NCBI GenBank assembly: GCA_963698775.1
Contig: CAVOSE010000063.1
Location: forward strand, 99,396-163,395
Direction of reading: 5' to 3'
Source of the DNA: Thiohalocapsa sp963698775
Lineage (GTDB): Bacteria > Pseudomonadota > Gammaproteobacteria > Chromatiales > Chromatiaceae
Length of the DNA stretch: 64,000 nt
Part shown: positions 1-10,745 of the stretch, piece after piece
How the letters are laid out: every line of letters starts with the position of its first letter
Numbering within the stretch: the first letter of the stretch is position 1
The notes under the pieces: generated by a model
Seen by the model: only the letters and a program-made list of their open reading frames with translations
What the model was told of the DNA's origin: nothing
The model's database searches: none
Made by a program: the position numbers and the translations under genes

Positions 1-183
1 GGCTTGGTCTCTGGCGAACGACCCGAGGTGGGGGCGGAAGGCCTCCCGGCGAAGGATAGACCCAACGCCGATCGAAGCATGAGCGCCAGGCCGCATCCCG
101 AACGCTCGGGATTAGCAGCCGCGGCATTTCCGATGGATAACGGTGAGGGGGCTGTCAAGTCGACCTGTGAGAAACTCGCGCAC

Positions 184-801
184 ATGAAGTTGTTGGTTCG
201 GCTTTTCCGGCGTTTACGCTACGGTGCTCCCATCGTGGTCGTCTCGGGCTTGCCCCGCTCCGGGACGTCAATGCTGATGCAGATGCTCAATGCGGGTGGC
301 GTGGAGCTGCTGACTGACGGTCTTCGCACCGCCGACGAGGATAACCCCAAGGGCTACTTCGAGTTCGAGCGTGTCAAGGACTTGCCTCGGGAGTCCGACA
401 AGTGCTGGTTGCGCCAGGCGCGGGGCAAGGGCATCAAGGTCGTCTCCACGTTGCTGAAGGAATTACCGAGGAGGCACAACTACAAGGTCGTCTTCATCCG
501 TCGCAATCTCGATGAGGTGCTCGCCTCCCAGTCCACGATGCTCAAGCGGCGCGGCGAGCAGACCAGCGTTGCAGACGGGCGCCTGCGCGAGCTGTTCGAC
601 GAGGACCTCTGGCGCGCCGCCTACCTGCTTGAACACACCAGTCACTTCAAGCACTTGGACGTCGACTACGGGCAGGCCATCGCGAATCCCACGGAGCAGG
701 CACAACGCATTGCGGAATTTCTCGGCGGTGGCCTCGACGTCGACGCGATGGCCGGCGTGGTCGATGCCCAGCTCTACAGGAAACGCGCCAAGCCCACCTG
801 A
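184..801 (+). CDS. Sulfotransferase family protein
   Basis: Probable PAPS-type sulfotransferase of about 205 aa. The 5'-phosphosulfate P-loop is visible as SGLPRSGTSML about 20 residues after the chosen start, followed by a conserved DEDNPKGYFEFE block and, near the middle, VVFIRRNLDEVLASQ, which fits the 3'-phosphate binding strand-helix. The frame is open upstream to a TTG at 4 and has further ATGs at 79 and 133; I prefer ATG 184 because it puts the P-loop near the N-terminus as is usual for short family members, but the extra N-terminal 60 residues cannot be excluded. The acceptor is unknown. It converges with a sulfatase-superfamily gene, 70 bp away stop to stop. Confidence 0.75.
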   Translation: MKLLVRLFRRLRYGAPIVVVSGLPRSGTSMLMQMLNAGGVELLTDGLRTADEDNPKGYFEFERVKDLPRESDKCWLRQARGKGIKVVSTLLKELPRRHNYKVVFIRRNLDEVLASQSTMLKRRGEQTSVADGRLRELFDEDLWRAAYLLEHTSHFKHLDVDYGQAIANPTEQAQRIAEFLGGGLDVDAMAGVVDAQLYRKRAKPT

Positions 802-871
802 TTTTAGGGTCTCGCTCCTCGTCCGCTCCCGTCGCCTGGCGAAAGCGCCTGCTGGAGCGTGCGAGCAATCG

Positions 872-2687
872 CTAGTCGACATCGGCCGTGCCGCCTAAGT
901 AGCCGAGTGAGCGCAAGCGGTCGAGCAGTTCCTTGGGCAACTCGTCCCTGCGATCCACAGGCTCCCGGATCACGCCGAGGTACGCCCCCAGCCCGTTGCC
1001 CTCGGACGCCGAGCCGGCGTCAGCCAGGAGCTCTCCGACGTCGCGGATCAGCCACGCCGAATCCAAGGACTGGAAGGCGAACGGAACCGCTTTGAGCGCT
1101 CGCCTGGCCCCGGCCCGTAGCCGAAGTTCTCGACCGTTCCCGAGTCGGAGCTGTTGCACGACGATGCGCGCGTCCGGCGGGGTAACCCGGAAGACCAGGC
1201 CATCTTCGTCGGGGATCAGGCGAGGTTGAGTCATGGTGATCTGAAGTCGGTTCTCGAGCCGACACTTCAGCTTCAACCGCTGTCCGTCGTTGGATAGCTC
1301 TAAGCGGTCCCGTGGCTCGAGGCGGACGCCCGAGGCCTCGAGGAAGCGCCCCGTCGTCTGCAGCAGCACCTCGCAGTCCGTCGCGTCGCCCGCACTATCG
1401 TTGACGATACGCAGATGAATGCCGCTGGATTTCCTGCCTAGGTACGCGTCCAGCGAGCCCGCCAAGCGCTGGTGAGCATCAGCCCGCTCGCTCGCGAGGT
1501 CTTTCGTCTCTGCCGGATCTTGCTCGATGTCGTAGAGCGACTCGGTCGCGGTCGGATCGCAAGCGACGCAGGTATTTATGAGGTCCGCTGATGACTCCCC
1601 GAACAAGATTGCCGGTCGGGCCGGTTGTGCGCAGCGAGAGGAAGACCTCCCGGTTTGCCGAGGCAGATTCATCGCTCATTAGAAGCCCCGTCAGATCGCG
1701 ACCGTCCACGTCAGAGGGTGGTGACTCGCCGATCACGCTCATCACCGTAGGGACCAGGTCTGGCAGCGAAGCGCGCGCGCCGACCCGGGTTCCTGCGTAC
1801 AGACCTTCCGGGAAGCGGATCACCAGTGGAACCCGCACCACCTCCTCGAAGAGGCTAGCGCCGTGACCGAAGCCTCCGTGGTCCATCAGTTCCTCGCCGT
1901 GGTCGGCGACGAAGATCGTCATCGTATCAGCGTCTAGGCCATGGGTACTCAGCAGGTCGACGATCCGCCCGAACTGGGAATCGACGAACGCGACCTCTCC
2001 ATCGTAGTGGCCGATCGACATGTTCGCCGGGAACGCGGGCGATCGCGGAAAGTGCGTGTCAAACGGCGCCGGGGGCTGGTACGGAAAGTGTGGGTCGATA
2101 ACGTGCAGGTACAGGAAAAACGGCTGTTTCCGGGCGAACTCCCCGATCTTCGCCGCGAAGTAATCCGAGACGGCATCGGCGCGGGTACCCTGCCCGGCCG
2201 AGTCCAGGTCGTCGTAGACGTCGAACCCCCGGCCGAATCCCCATTCCGGTAGTACGTTCGGATTGGTGACGGCCCCGAAGGTCGAATACCCGAGCGACTT
2301 CAGACGCTCGGCAAGCAAGTTGACGCGGGCCGGGATCACGTCGAGGCGATCCTCGACACCGTGGCTGACCGGGTCGAGGCCGCTAAGCAGCGAAACCATG
2401 CTTGGCTTGGTCCAGGAGCAGGGCGCATAGGCCCGCTCGAAGACCACGGATCCCTTTGCCCAGCGGTCCAGCACTGGCGAGGTGTCGCGGTAGTATCCGT
2501 ATACGCCGAGGTGATCCGCCCGTAGGGTATCGACCAGGTAGACGATGACGTTGGGCCGATGCTCCGCAGACGGAATATCCTCGCTTGCGCCGATAGGAGG
2601 TCGCTGAAGGATGAGCGATACCGCGAGCACCGTGACGCAGAGCGCACACGCTATAGCCAGCCAGTAACGTATCCGCCCCGCCATCAT
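872..2687 (-). pseudogene. Sulfatase/alkaline-phosphatase superfamily protein, frameshifted
   Basis: Two overlapping frames together make one protein of about 600 aa. The first (ATG at 2687) has an N-terminal membrane anchor (residues 6-27), the metal-binding VDTLRADHLG strand, the active-site region PCSWTKPSMVSLLSG and the second metal site FVADHGEELMDHGGFGHG. It runs out of frame near 1570-1590, after GPHKYLRRL, and the other frame carries on with the expected sulfatase ending ESLYDIEQDPAETKDLAS plus about 200 further residues to the TAG at 872. At the nucleophile position the protein has T-K-P-S-M instead of C-x-P-S-R, so formylglycine formation is unlikely unless the Cys three residues upstream serves. 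The single frameshift could be real or a base-call error. Confidence 0.75.
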
Positions 2688-3015
2688 CGCCGCGCGAGTT
2701 TGTTGAGTACGCTGCCGGTGTTCAGGACCTCTTGTTCATGTTTACGTTCATCGTGCATCTTTCGACCTCTTGTCCGACGCCGTGCTGACGCTGGGTATGA
2801 TCGCAAATGGGATCGGCGCCCTAGTGTTGGAATCGGCATAGAAAAGACCGCTGGCGACGACGCTACATATCGACGACGGCCGCTTTGACCGGAGGCGGAA
2901 CCCGACCTGATCTCCCCCTTCCTCGACCGGCACATCGATTGCGTTACCGGATGATCATGTCACGTCGGATCTGAGGCGCAGCCTCGCGGCGGACGTGCGA
3001 GATATGCGATGTGAA
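2688..3015. other. Intergenic stretch without recognisable gene
   Basis: I see no supported gene here. It separates the start of the sulfatase-like gene from the 3' end of the decayed permease. The only structure noticed is a repeated GACCTCTTG at about 2727 and 2765. Confidence 0.5.
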
Positions 3016-3795
3016 TCACTTAGCTCCTTCCATCTCCCACACACTTAAGGCATAGCGCTCGGTGCCACTATTGTCAACTGGAGGAGAGGATACTGTCGCG
3101 GGACGAAGTTGCCAGGCGACGGAGTGACGTCCCCCCGAGCCGATGAGTTGCGATCGCACCAGGGCTTGATGCACCAGGGGTGTCGGCGGACGGGCAAGTG
3201 ATTCAAGTGCATACGGGGCTCCGTCTAGGCCTAGGCTGCCGAGCAGCGGCGCAACCAAACGGGCGGTAGTGAAGCCGGTCTTGACGTCCATGCCGGAAAA
3301 CTGAGTAACCACCTAGAAGTAGCTGTCGTTGGCGTGGGAGACCATCATGGCACCGGCGCAGATGGCGACCACGGCCAGCGCCCGCTGAGTCTCTCCGTCC
3401 AGGCCTAAGCTGCTCAGCAGCGGCGCGACCAAGCCGGCGGTGGTGATGGTGGCGACGGTGGATGAGCCCTGAGCGGTCTTGATACCCGCGGCGATGATGA
3501 ACGGGAGCCACACGCCCAGGTGGGTGCCGGCGAGGGCGTCGCCGATCACGTCCGCAATGCCCGAGTTCTGTAGCACCTTGCCGAAGGCGCCGCCGGCTCC
3601 GGTGATGATGGTGGCCGCGCTGACGATGGCCTCACCGACCCAGCCGGTCATGGATAGCATCTGCCGATCGAACCGCTTGGGCAGCGTCATGGCCAGTGCG
3701 ACGCCAGTCGATGGATAGAAGCAGCAGCGCGACAAGCCATATGGCGATTTCCTCCGGGGTGGTGAATGACTGGGGCGTTGTCCGCCCCGGCCGGG
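3016..3795 (-). pseudogene. Remnant of GntP-family gluconate/glycerate permease
   Basis: Only the C-terminal third of a GntP-type H+ symporter remains. From 3735 to 3313 one frame reads ATIITGAGGAFGKVLQNSG, then LPFIIAAGIKTAQGSST and AICAGAMMVSHANDSYF, all hallmark GntP segments. It ends in TAG where the family has Trp; reading through, the same frame continues VVTQFSGMDVKTG and then repeats a segment (LVAPLLGSLGLDG) that already occurs 60 residues earlier, so the 3' end contains a small internal duplication. Upstream, 3736-3795 holds a frameshifted trace of the preceding membrane helix (IAIWLVALLLLS). The N-terminal two thirds are missing. It lies directly downstream of glycerate kinase, a usual partner of such permeases. 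Confidence 0.75.
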
Positions 3796-3799
3796 TTGG

Positions 3800-4948
3800 T
3801 CAGGAGCGAGCCGTGCCGCGGCCGCTCAAATAGCAGCGCATGACCTGTTCCGTGGTTGCCGCGAGCAGGTCCGGTCCCTGCTGCATGGCCTGTACCAGGG
3901 GCATGGGCCCGCGACAGAGACTAAAAACGGCATCGATGCCGATGGGATGCAGCGCCCCGATACGCTCGCCGATGCTGCCGGCGATCGCGATGCAGGGGAC
4001 GCCCAGCGCCTTAGCCCGCTCCGCGACACCGGCAGGGGCCTTGCCGAAGGCGGTCTGGAAGTCGATTTGGCCCTCGGCGGTCAGCACCAGATCGGCGCCG
4101 GCGAGTTGCGCATCCAGCCCCACGAGATCCAGCACCACATCGACACCCCGGCGCAGATCCGCGCCGAGAAAGGCATGGAGCCCCGCACCGAGACCACCGG
4201 CGGCACCGGCGCCCGGCAGATCCCTGACTTCCAGCCCCAGGTCGGCGGCGATGCAATCCGCCAGATGCGACAGCCCGGCGTCCAGCGCCTCCACCTGAGC
4301 TGGCGTCGCGCCTTTTTGCGGTCCGTAAATCGCCGCCGCGCCTTGGGGGCCGACCAAGGGGTTGTCGACGTCACAGATCGCCTCGCAGCGCACGCTGGAC
4401 AAGCGTGGGTCAAGCCCGCTGACGTCGATGCGCCGGATCTGCGCCAGGGCCCCGCCGACGGGCTCGACCGACTTGCCGGATGCATCCAAGAACCGCACAC
4501 CCAGCGCGGCGGCCATGCCGATGCCGCCATCGGTGGTCGCGCTGCCGCCGATGCCCACCACGATGCGTCGGGCGCCCAAGTCCAGGGCTGCACGGATCAG
4601 CTCGCCGGTTCCATAGGTCGTCGTGACCGTCGGGTCGCGGTCATCCGGGGCGAGCAGTGCCAGACCGCTGGCGACGGCCATCTCCACCGCGGCCAGCTCC
4701 AGATCGGCGACATGGCACAGCTGCGCCTGCACCGGCGCGTTCAATGGGCCGCGGACGGTGAATACCCGAGCCTCGCCGTTCAAGGCTTCGATCAGTACCT
4801 CGGCCAGTCCGTCACCCCCATCCGCCACCGGAACCTTGCTGACCTCGGCGTTCGGAACGACGGCGCGAACCCCCTGCTGCATGGCCAGGGCGGCCTGCAT
4901 CGCGGACATGCTGCCTTTGAATGCGTTGGGTGCCAGGACGATCTTCAT
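3800..4948 (-). CDS. Glycerate kinase (GlxK/GarK family)
   Basis: Glycerate 2-kinase phosphorylating D-glycerate with ATP, 382 aa, the usual length for the family. The N-terminus MKIVLAPNAFKGSMSA with its Lys, the VADGGDGLAEV block near residue 43 and the glycine-rich IGGSATTDGGIGMAAALG loop near residue 133 are diagnostic; DVDNPLVGPQGAAAIYGPQKG near the middle is also conserved. The start at 4948 is the only reasonable one. Downstream in the same direction is the wreck of a GntP-type permease, so the kinase may have lost its dedicated transporter. No frameshift is seen in this gene. Confidence 0.93.
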   Translation of the reverse strand: MKIVLAPNAFKGSMSAMQAALAMQQGVRAVVPNAEVSKVPVADGGDGLAEVLIEALNGEARVFTVRGPLNAPVQAQLCHVADLELAAVEMAVASGLALLAPDDRDPTVTTTYGTGELIRAALDLGARRIVVGIGGSATTDGGIGMAAALGVRFLDASGKSVEPVGGALAQIRRIDVSGLDPRLSSVRCEAICDVDNPLVGPQGAAAIYGPQKGATPAQVEALDAGLSHLADCIAADLGLEVRDLPGAGAAGGLGAGLHAFLGADLRRGVDVVLDLVGLDAQLAGADLVLTAEGQIDFQTAFGKAPAGVAERAKALGVPCIAIAGSIGERIGALHPIGIDAVFSLCRGPMPLVQAMQQGPDLLAATTEQVMRCYLSGRGTARS

Positions 4949-5379
4949 GGGGCGGTCTGGGAGTCGGGCGTTGGGAGCAGCGTGTTACGGGGCAGGATAC
5001 TACCTCTGTCGAAGACGGCTCCTCGCACGCCCGCCGCATCGGTCGATCGGGCAGCTCGATCGTGCGGGATTGCGTACGATATGCTAAGAATCTGTTTGAA
5101 AGAAACTGTATCAATGACCTACGCGACCCTCGTCGGGTTTCCCGATGCTGAATGCTGCCCGAAACGACGACGTTCGCCTGCTGAGGAAGACGCTAATAGC
5201 CCAGGGACAGGCGTTTTGAAGAGTTTCCATACAGCTTCTAAGGCGGTCTTGGCGACGCCGATCTTGTGGGTGGCGACGCTGGAGGATGTGTCGTCGGTTG
5301 CGATGAAACAAACGCCTCATAGCGCGGGATCGCACCGCGCCATACACGTTAGACAAGCACGACCTGGGGATGACAAACA
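4949..5379. other. Intergenic region, nothing recognised
   Basis: About 430 bp between the divergent glycerate kinase and the SEC-C gene. Both promoters should lie here. Short frames exist but none has family signatures or convincing ribosome sites. Confidence 0.4.
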
Positions 5380-6261
<882 letters not shown>

Positions 6262-6441
6262 TCGCCGCTGATTTACGTCTGGCCCCTCTCCGAGCGCGTC
6301 CGGTTCGGCTTCTCCTCGACGGCGCCGCTGGGCGGCGGTGTGGATCGTTGATCGGATTTCGTCGGCCGCTAGGCGCTCCGTGACGTGACATTCGCCGGAC
6401 TTGCCAACAGTGTCAGGATCAGCTTCGCGGCTGTCGCTCTA

Positions 6442-8887
6442 TTACAGACTGGCGCGAATGCCGATCCAGGCGCCAAACGGGGCGCCGGGCCCTTCGAAGC
6501 GTGGGTCCGCGTAGTCGGCGCCGAGTACCTCGGTGGCGTCGCCGAGCAGACCGAAGGATGAGTACTCGGTGTCGAACAGGTTGTTGACCTTGGCGATGAT
6601 GGCGACGTTGTCGTTGACGCGATATTCGCCGCGCAGGTTGACGATGGTGTAGCCGGGGATCTTGGGCAGTTGGTTGGACTCGTCGCCGCGATAGTACTGG
6701 CCGGAGGCGTAGATAACACTGAAGCCGGCGCTGAAGCTGGGCGTGAATCGGTAGTCCAGACCCGTCTTCAGGCTGTTGTTCGGGATGCCGGGGATCTGGT
6801 CGCCGCTGTTGACCAGGATATTGCCGTCGGTGTTCGCATTCGGGTGGTTGGGGCTGTTGGAGAAGAAGCTGTTGCGGAAGGTGGCGTCGAGGTAGCTGTA
6901 GTTCAGGTACCAGTCGAGGCGGTCGATCTGGCCGTTCAGGCCGAGTTCGATGCCTTGGCGTCGGGTGTCGCCGATGTTGTCGAAGAAACCGCGGTTGCCG
7001 GTCGCGCCGCCGGCCTGGAAGATGATGTCGTCATTGTTGATGGTGTGGAATAGGCCCAGGCTGTATTGCATGGGGCCGATCAGGTCCAGATCACCGCGGA
7101 TGCCGAGTTCGAAGGTCTTGGCCACGACCTGGTCCAGCGGTGGGTCGGCGAGGAAGGCGTTGGGTAGGCGGCACTCGTTCTCGGGGTCGGAGCAGGCCAG
7201 TTCCACCGGGGTCGGTGCGCGCGACGATTCACTGTAACTGGTGTAGACATTGGCGCGGTCGTCGATCTGGTAGGTGAGACCGATTGCCGGGTTGAAGCGG
7301 GAAAAGTCGTGGGAGCCGTTGAGCTGCGGCTGATCGCCAGTCTGGTCACCGTTTTCGACCCGGGTGTCGTTGTAGCGGCCCGACAGGGTGAGATCGAGCG
7401 CGTCGGTCAGCGACAGCGTGTCGAGGAAAAAGACCGAGTAGCTGCGGGTCTTGGACTTGAGCCGGGTGCGGCCGTCGGCGATGTTGATGCCCGTGCCGGC
7501 GGTGCCGCGGTCAGGCCGCAATCTGGCCAGTTCGACATCGGCGTCGAACCGCGCATCGCCGCGGAAATAGCTGAGGCCGACGATGAACTGGTTTTCACGC
7601 CCGAAGAGGTCTTGCAGAAAGGTCGTCTGCAGATTTGCGCCGTAGGTGTCCTGATCGCGACTGGAGGTGTTGTTGATGGCGTTGTATGGGTTGCCGTCGG
7701 CATCCTCGGCCGGGATCGGGTCGCCCGCCAGATCCGTGAGCAGTTCTTGCTCGTCGTCGCCATCTTCCTCGCACAGAAATCCGGCATCATCGGCCTCCTC
7801 GCACTCCTCGAATTCGCCTGCGTCGCCGTTGAAGGAATCCGTTTCCAGATGCCGGTAGAAGGCATTTCCGGAAAGCTGTACCAGTTCTCCGAACCAGTGC
7901 TCGCCGCTCAGATTGGCGAAGTAGCTCTCGTTGTCGGTGGTGTCGGGGTAGGTGAAGACGGTATCTCTATTCTCGCTGAGCAATTGGCGGGGCAGCGGCC
8001 CATTTCCGGTGAGGTCGGTATTGGCGTAGGCCAGGTCGAGGTCCAGCGCCGAATCGTCTCCTCGCCAGCCGAAGGAACCGAACAGATTGGTTGCCGTCGA
8101 CGGTGAATCGTCGCGCCAGCCGTCCTCGTTGAAATAGTCGACGTTCAGGTAGGCTCCGAGGCGACCGTCGTTCCAACCGGCCTCGGCAAAGCCCCGCACG
8201 CGGCCGAACGAGCCGCCGAGCAGCTGTGCCCGATAGCCGGGGTCGGTGAAACCGTTCTTCATCTGCAGCGACAGGGCACCACCGAGGGTGTTGAGGCCGA
8301 ACAGGGGATTGGAGCCGCCCATCAGATTCAGGCTATGGATAGCGGACTCCGAAATCAGATCCCAGTTCACGGCGTCGCCGAAGGCATCGTTCATGCGCGA
8401 GCCGTTCATGTAGACCGATATCCCCTGGGGCAGACCCAGCAGCGGCGAGGCGGTGAAGCCACGGTATTGCAGGTCGGGCTGCAGCGGGTTGTTCTGGGCC
8501 TGGTTGAGGGTGACGCTGCCGAGGCGCTCATTCATGAAGCCGGGGAGGGTGGCGTCGACGGAGTTTTCGATCTCGCTGGCCGTGGCGCTCTGGATGGGGT
8601 AGGGGATCTTGCGCTTGGGCAGGCCGACGCCGTGGGCCGGCGTGGTGGCGACGACCTCGACGGCGTCCAGTTCCGCGGCCTCTGAAGTGTCGGCGCTGCT
8701 GTCGTTGGTCTCGTCGATGACCAGTAACGTCTCTTCAACGATTTCGAACGCGTCGTCGTCACTGACCGACTCGGTGGTCTACTTGGGCCTGTGCGCCGCC
8801 GACGACCAGGGCGGTCAGTAATGCGGCCGGCACTAGAGGCCGGCGATGGATGCCGATGGGGCATTCGCTCTTGTGGTGCGCGGGCAT
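6442..8887 (-). CDS. TonB-dependent outer-membrane receptor (one frameshift)
   Basis: Outer-membrane gated channel of about 815 aa. The long frame (8535-6442) covers the plug, e.g. QYRGFTASPLLGLPQGISVYMNG, and the 22-strand barrel ending in WIGIRASL with the required aromatic/hydrophobic C-terminal strand. Read upstream in the same frame, the N-terminal part continues (ATASEIENSVDATLPGF, preceded by EVVATTPAHG, a TonB-box-like start) to about 8780, where a one-base shift moves to the frame holding a signal peptide that begins at ATG 8887 and ends ALLTALVVGGAQAQ. One predicted extracellular loop (about 7696-7815) is extremely acidic and contains two Cys. It is the last gene of a run with its own TonB, ExbD and ExbB, which implies a dedicated energy supply. 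The substrate is not stated by sequence; context suggests a metal such as a lanthanide. Confidence 0.85.
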
Positions 8888-8953
8888 CTGAGACCTGCTT
8901 TGGTGGTGGTTGGCCTTGGGAACCTTGGTGGTTCTTCTCTTTGAGCTGGATGC

Positions 8954-9943
8954 TCATTTCAGCGAAAACTTGATCGGCACCCGCATCGGCCAGCGGCTGC
9001 GCCCGATCTCCGAGGGGATCGGCTTGAAGCGTCGCAGGCGCTTCAGCGTGGTCACCGCGGCCTTGTCCAGCGTCACCGATCCGGAACTCTTGGCGACGCG
9101 GATACTGGTGATGATGCCGCTGCGTTCGACGACGAAGGAGACGACGACTGTGCCGGTCTCGCCGCGGCGCTTGGCCTTTTGCGGATATTGGCGCTTACGC
9201 GCAATGGCCCGTTGTACCTCGCGCAGATAGGCTGCCTCCAACGCCTTGGCATTCTTGGAACGCTTGGACCCGCCGGACGGCTTCGACGAAGACTTACCAG
9301 CCGATGATCCGCCGCGTGCGCTCTGCGCATCGCGCGAAGGGCTCGGCTTGGTTGCCGCCTTTGGGACTGGCTTCGGCTTTGCCTTGGGTTCCGGTTTGGG
9401 CTTAGGTTTCGGTTTAGGCTTAGGTTTGGGCTTCGGCTTAGGTTGGGGCTTGGGTTTTGGTTTAGCCACGGGCTTTGGGGCCGGCTTAACCTTGGGCTGC
9501 GGCGCAGCCTGAAGCTGGGCTTGTGGCGGGGGCGTCGTCGCCGGCGCTACCTGTGGGAGTGGAACTGGCGCTGTTGCCGGCTCTGGCTCTGGTTCCGGTT
9601 CCGGTTCCGGTTCTGGTTCCGGTTCCGGCTCTGGTTCTGGTTCTGGTTCTGGTTCCGGTTCCGGCTCTGGCTCCGATACAGGCTCCGGCTCGGTTTCTGG
9701 CTCTGGCCGCGTTGTGGACTCAGCGTCGGCGGTGGAGGGCGTCTCGTCCGCCAGTTGCTCTAGCGTCGCGCCACCGTCGGCGGCGAACTCGAACATGGCC
9801 AGACTGACGGGCACCAACTGTTCGTCGTCGCGTTCCGTGACCTCGGTGGTCAGCTGCGGCAACAGCACGCCGGCAACCCCGAGATGCAGCAGGGCGGACA
9901 GCGAAAAGCCCAGGCTGCCGCTCCAGCGGCTGGTCCAACTCAT
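8954..9943 (-). CDS. tonB: Energy transducer TonB with long EP/KP linker
   Basis: 329 aa. An N-terminal cytoplasmic/transmembrane segment (about residues 10-31, LGFSLSALLHLGVAGVLL) anchors it in the inner membrane. Then comes a very long periplasmic linker: first some twenty Glu-Pro dipeptides, then a PQA-rich hinge, then some twenty Lys-Pro dipeptides. The C-terminal 90 residues form the TonB domain (YLREVQRAIARKRQYP, GTVVVSFVVERSG, LKRLRRFKPIP). Its start overlaps the exbD stop by ATGA, and the receptor gene begins 66 bp downstream, so exbB-exbD-tonB-receptor is one transcription unit. The family role is transfer of proton-motive energy to the receptor. Confidence 0.93.
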   Translation of the reverse strand: MSWTSRWSGSLGFSLSALLHLGVAGVLLPQLTTEVTERDDEQLVPVSLAMFEFAADGGATLEQLADETPSTADAESTTRPEPETEPEPVSEPEPEPEPEPEPEPEPEPEPEPEPEPEPEPEPATAPVPLPQVAPATTPPPQAQLQAAPQPKVKPAPKPVAKPKPKPQPKPKPKPKPKPKPKPKPEPKAKPKPVPKAATKPSPSRDAQSARGGSSAGKSSSKPSGGSKRSKNAKALEAAYLREVQRAIARKRQYPQKAKRRGETGTVVVSFVVERSGIITSIRVAKSSGSVTLDKAAVTTLKRLRRFKPIPSEIGRSRWPMRVPIKFSLK

Positions 9944-10320
9944 GTCCCGGCTTTTCGGGTCAGAATCGACAGTCGGGTCATGCCGCGCGCCTTGAGTAAG
10001 TCCACGACCGAAACAAACGCGGAGAAGCGGGCGTCGGCATCGACGCGCAGGACGATCGGGGTCTGCACATCCAGGGTGGCGACGTATTGGCTCAGGTCGG
10101 TCAGCGACTTGGGCTTTGAGTCGATGAAGATGGTGCCGTCTCGATCGACGCCGAGTTCCACGCGCTCTTCGATCCCCGGCGGACTCTGTGCTCCAGACTC
10201 AGGCAAGCGAATGTCGAGTCGTCCCTCGACGATGAAGGTGGCCGTGGTCAGCACGATCGCCAATAGCACCAGCATGATGTCGATGAAGGGGATCACGTTC
10301 ATGCTGTCCATGCGTTTCAT
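9940..10320 (-). CDS. exbD: Biopolymer transporter ExbD (type 2)
   Basis: 126 aa. One N-terminal transmembrane helix with the conserved proton-carrying Asp in FIDIMLVLLAIVLTTATF, followed by a periplasmic domain with VDRDGTIFIDSK and LRVDADARF. Length and sequence fit the short ExbD type 2. I start it at ATG 10320, which overlaps the exbB stop (ATGA); a longer open frame upstream is only a shadow of exbB. It forms the motor with ExbB that energises TonB. Confidence 0.93.
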   Translation of the reverse strand: MKRMDSMNVIPFIDIMLVLLAIVLTTATFIVEGRLDIRLPESGAQSPPGIEERVELGVDRDGTIFIDSKPKSLTDLSQYVATLDVQTPIVLRVDADARFSAFVSVVDLLKARGMTRLSILTRKAGT

Positions 10321-10745
10321 GCCGCGTGCTCCTTGCGCCAACGCACCTTGAGCACGTCGACCCGGCGCAGCAGGGCGTTGTAGAAGACGATGGACGGGAT
10401 GGCGACGACCAACCCAAGTGCCGTCGCCTTCAGCGCCAGCGCCAGGCCGAGCATGATCGTATTGGTATCGATGATGCCGCTCTGGCCCATGTCGAAGAAC
10501 GCGATGAGGATGCCGAGCACGGTGCCGAGCAAGCCGATGTACGGTGCGTTGGCGCCGATGGTGCCGATGGTGGTCAGGTTGCGCGTGAGGTCGACTTCCA
10601 GTTCGTCGAGGCTGTCGAAGCCGCCCAGGTCCAGACGCGCGAAGTACAGGTAGCGCTCGATCACCAGCCACAGCATCAAAAAGCTCATAAAACCGAGCAG
10701 TCCGAGCACGGCGTAGTCGAGATAGTCTTTGAGCAGGTCCATCAT
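10317..10745 (-). CDS. exbB: MotA/TolQ/ExbB proton channel (ExbB type 2)
   Basis: 142 aa with three transmembrane helices: residues about 10-33, 68-92 (PYIGLLGTVLGILIAF, the conserved pore helix) and 103-126. The small size fits ExbB type 2. Its ATG shares bases with the stop of the upstream PepSY gene (TAATG), so the two are translationally coupled, and its own stop overlaps exbD. With ExbD it forms the inner-membrane proton channel that drives TonB. Confidence 0.93.
   Translation of the reverse strand: MMDLLKDYLDYAVLGLLGFMSFLMLWLVIERYLYFARLDLGGFDSLDELEVDLTRNLTTIGTIGANAPYIGLLGTVLGILIAFFDMGQSGIIDTNTIMLGLALALKATALGLVVAIPSIVFYNALLRRVDVLKVRWRKEHAA

Noticed and set aside
9360..9710. Tandem DNA repeats suggestive of CRISPR or satellite
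   Set aside because: The repeats are six-base units encoding Glu-Pro and Lys-Pro in the TonB linker. No CRISPR-like repeat-spacer array was found anywhere in the window.
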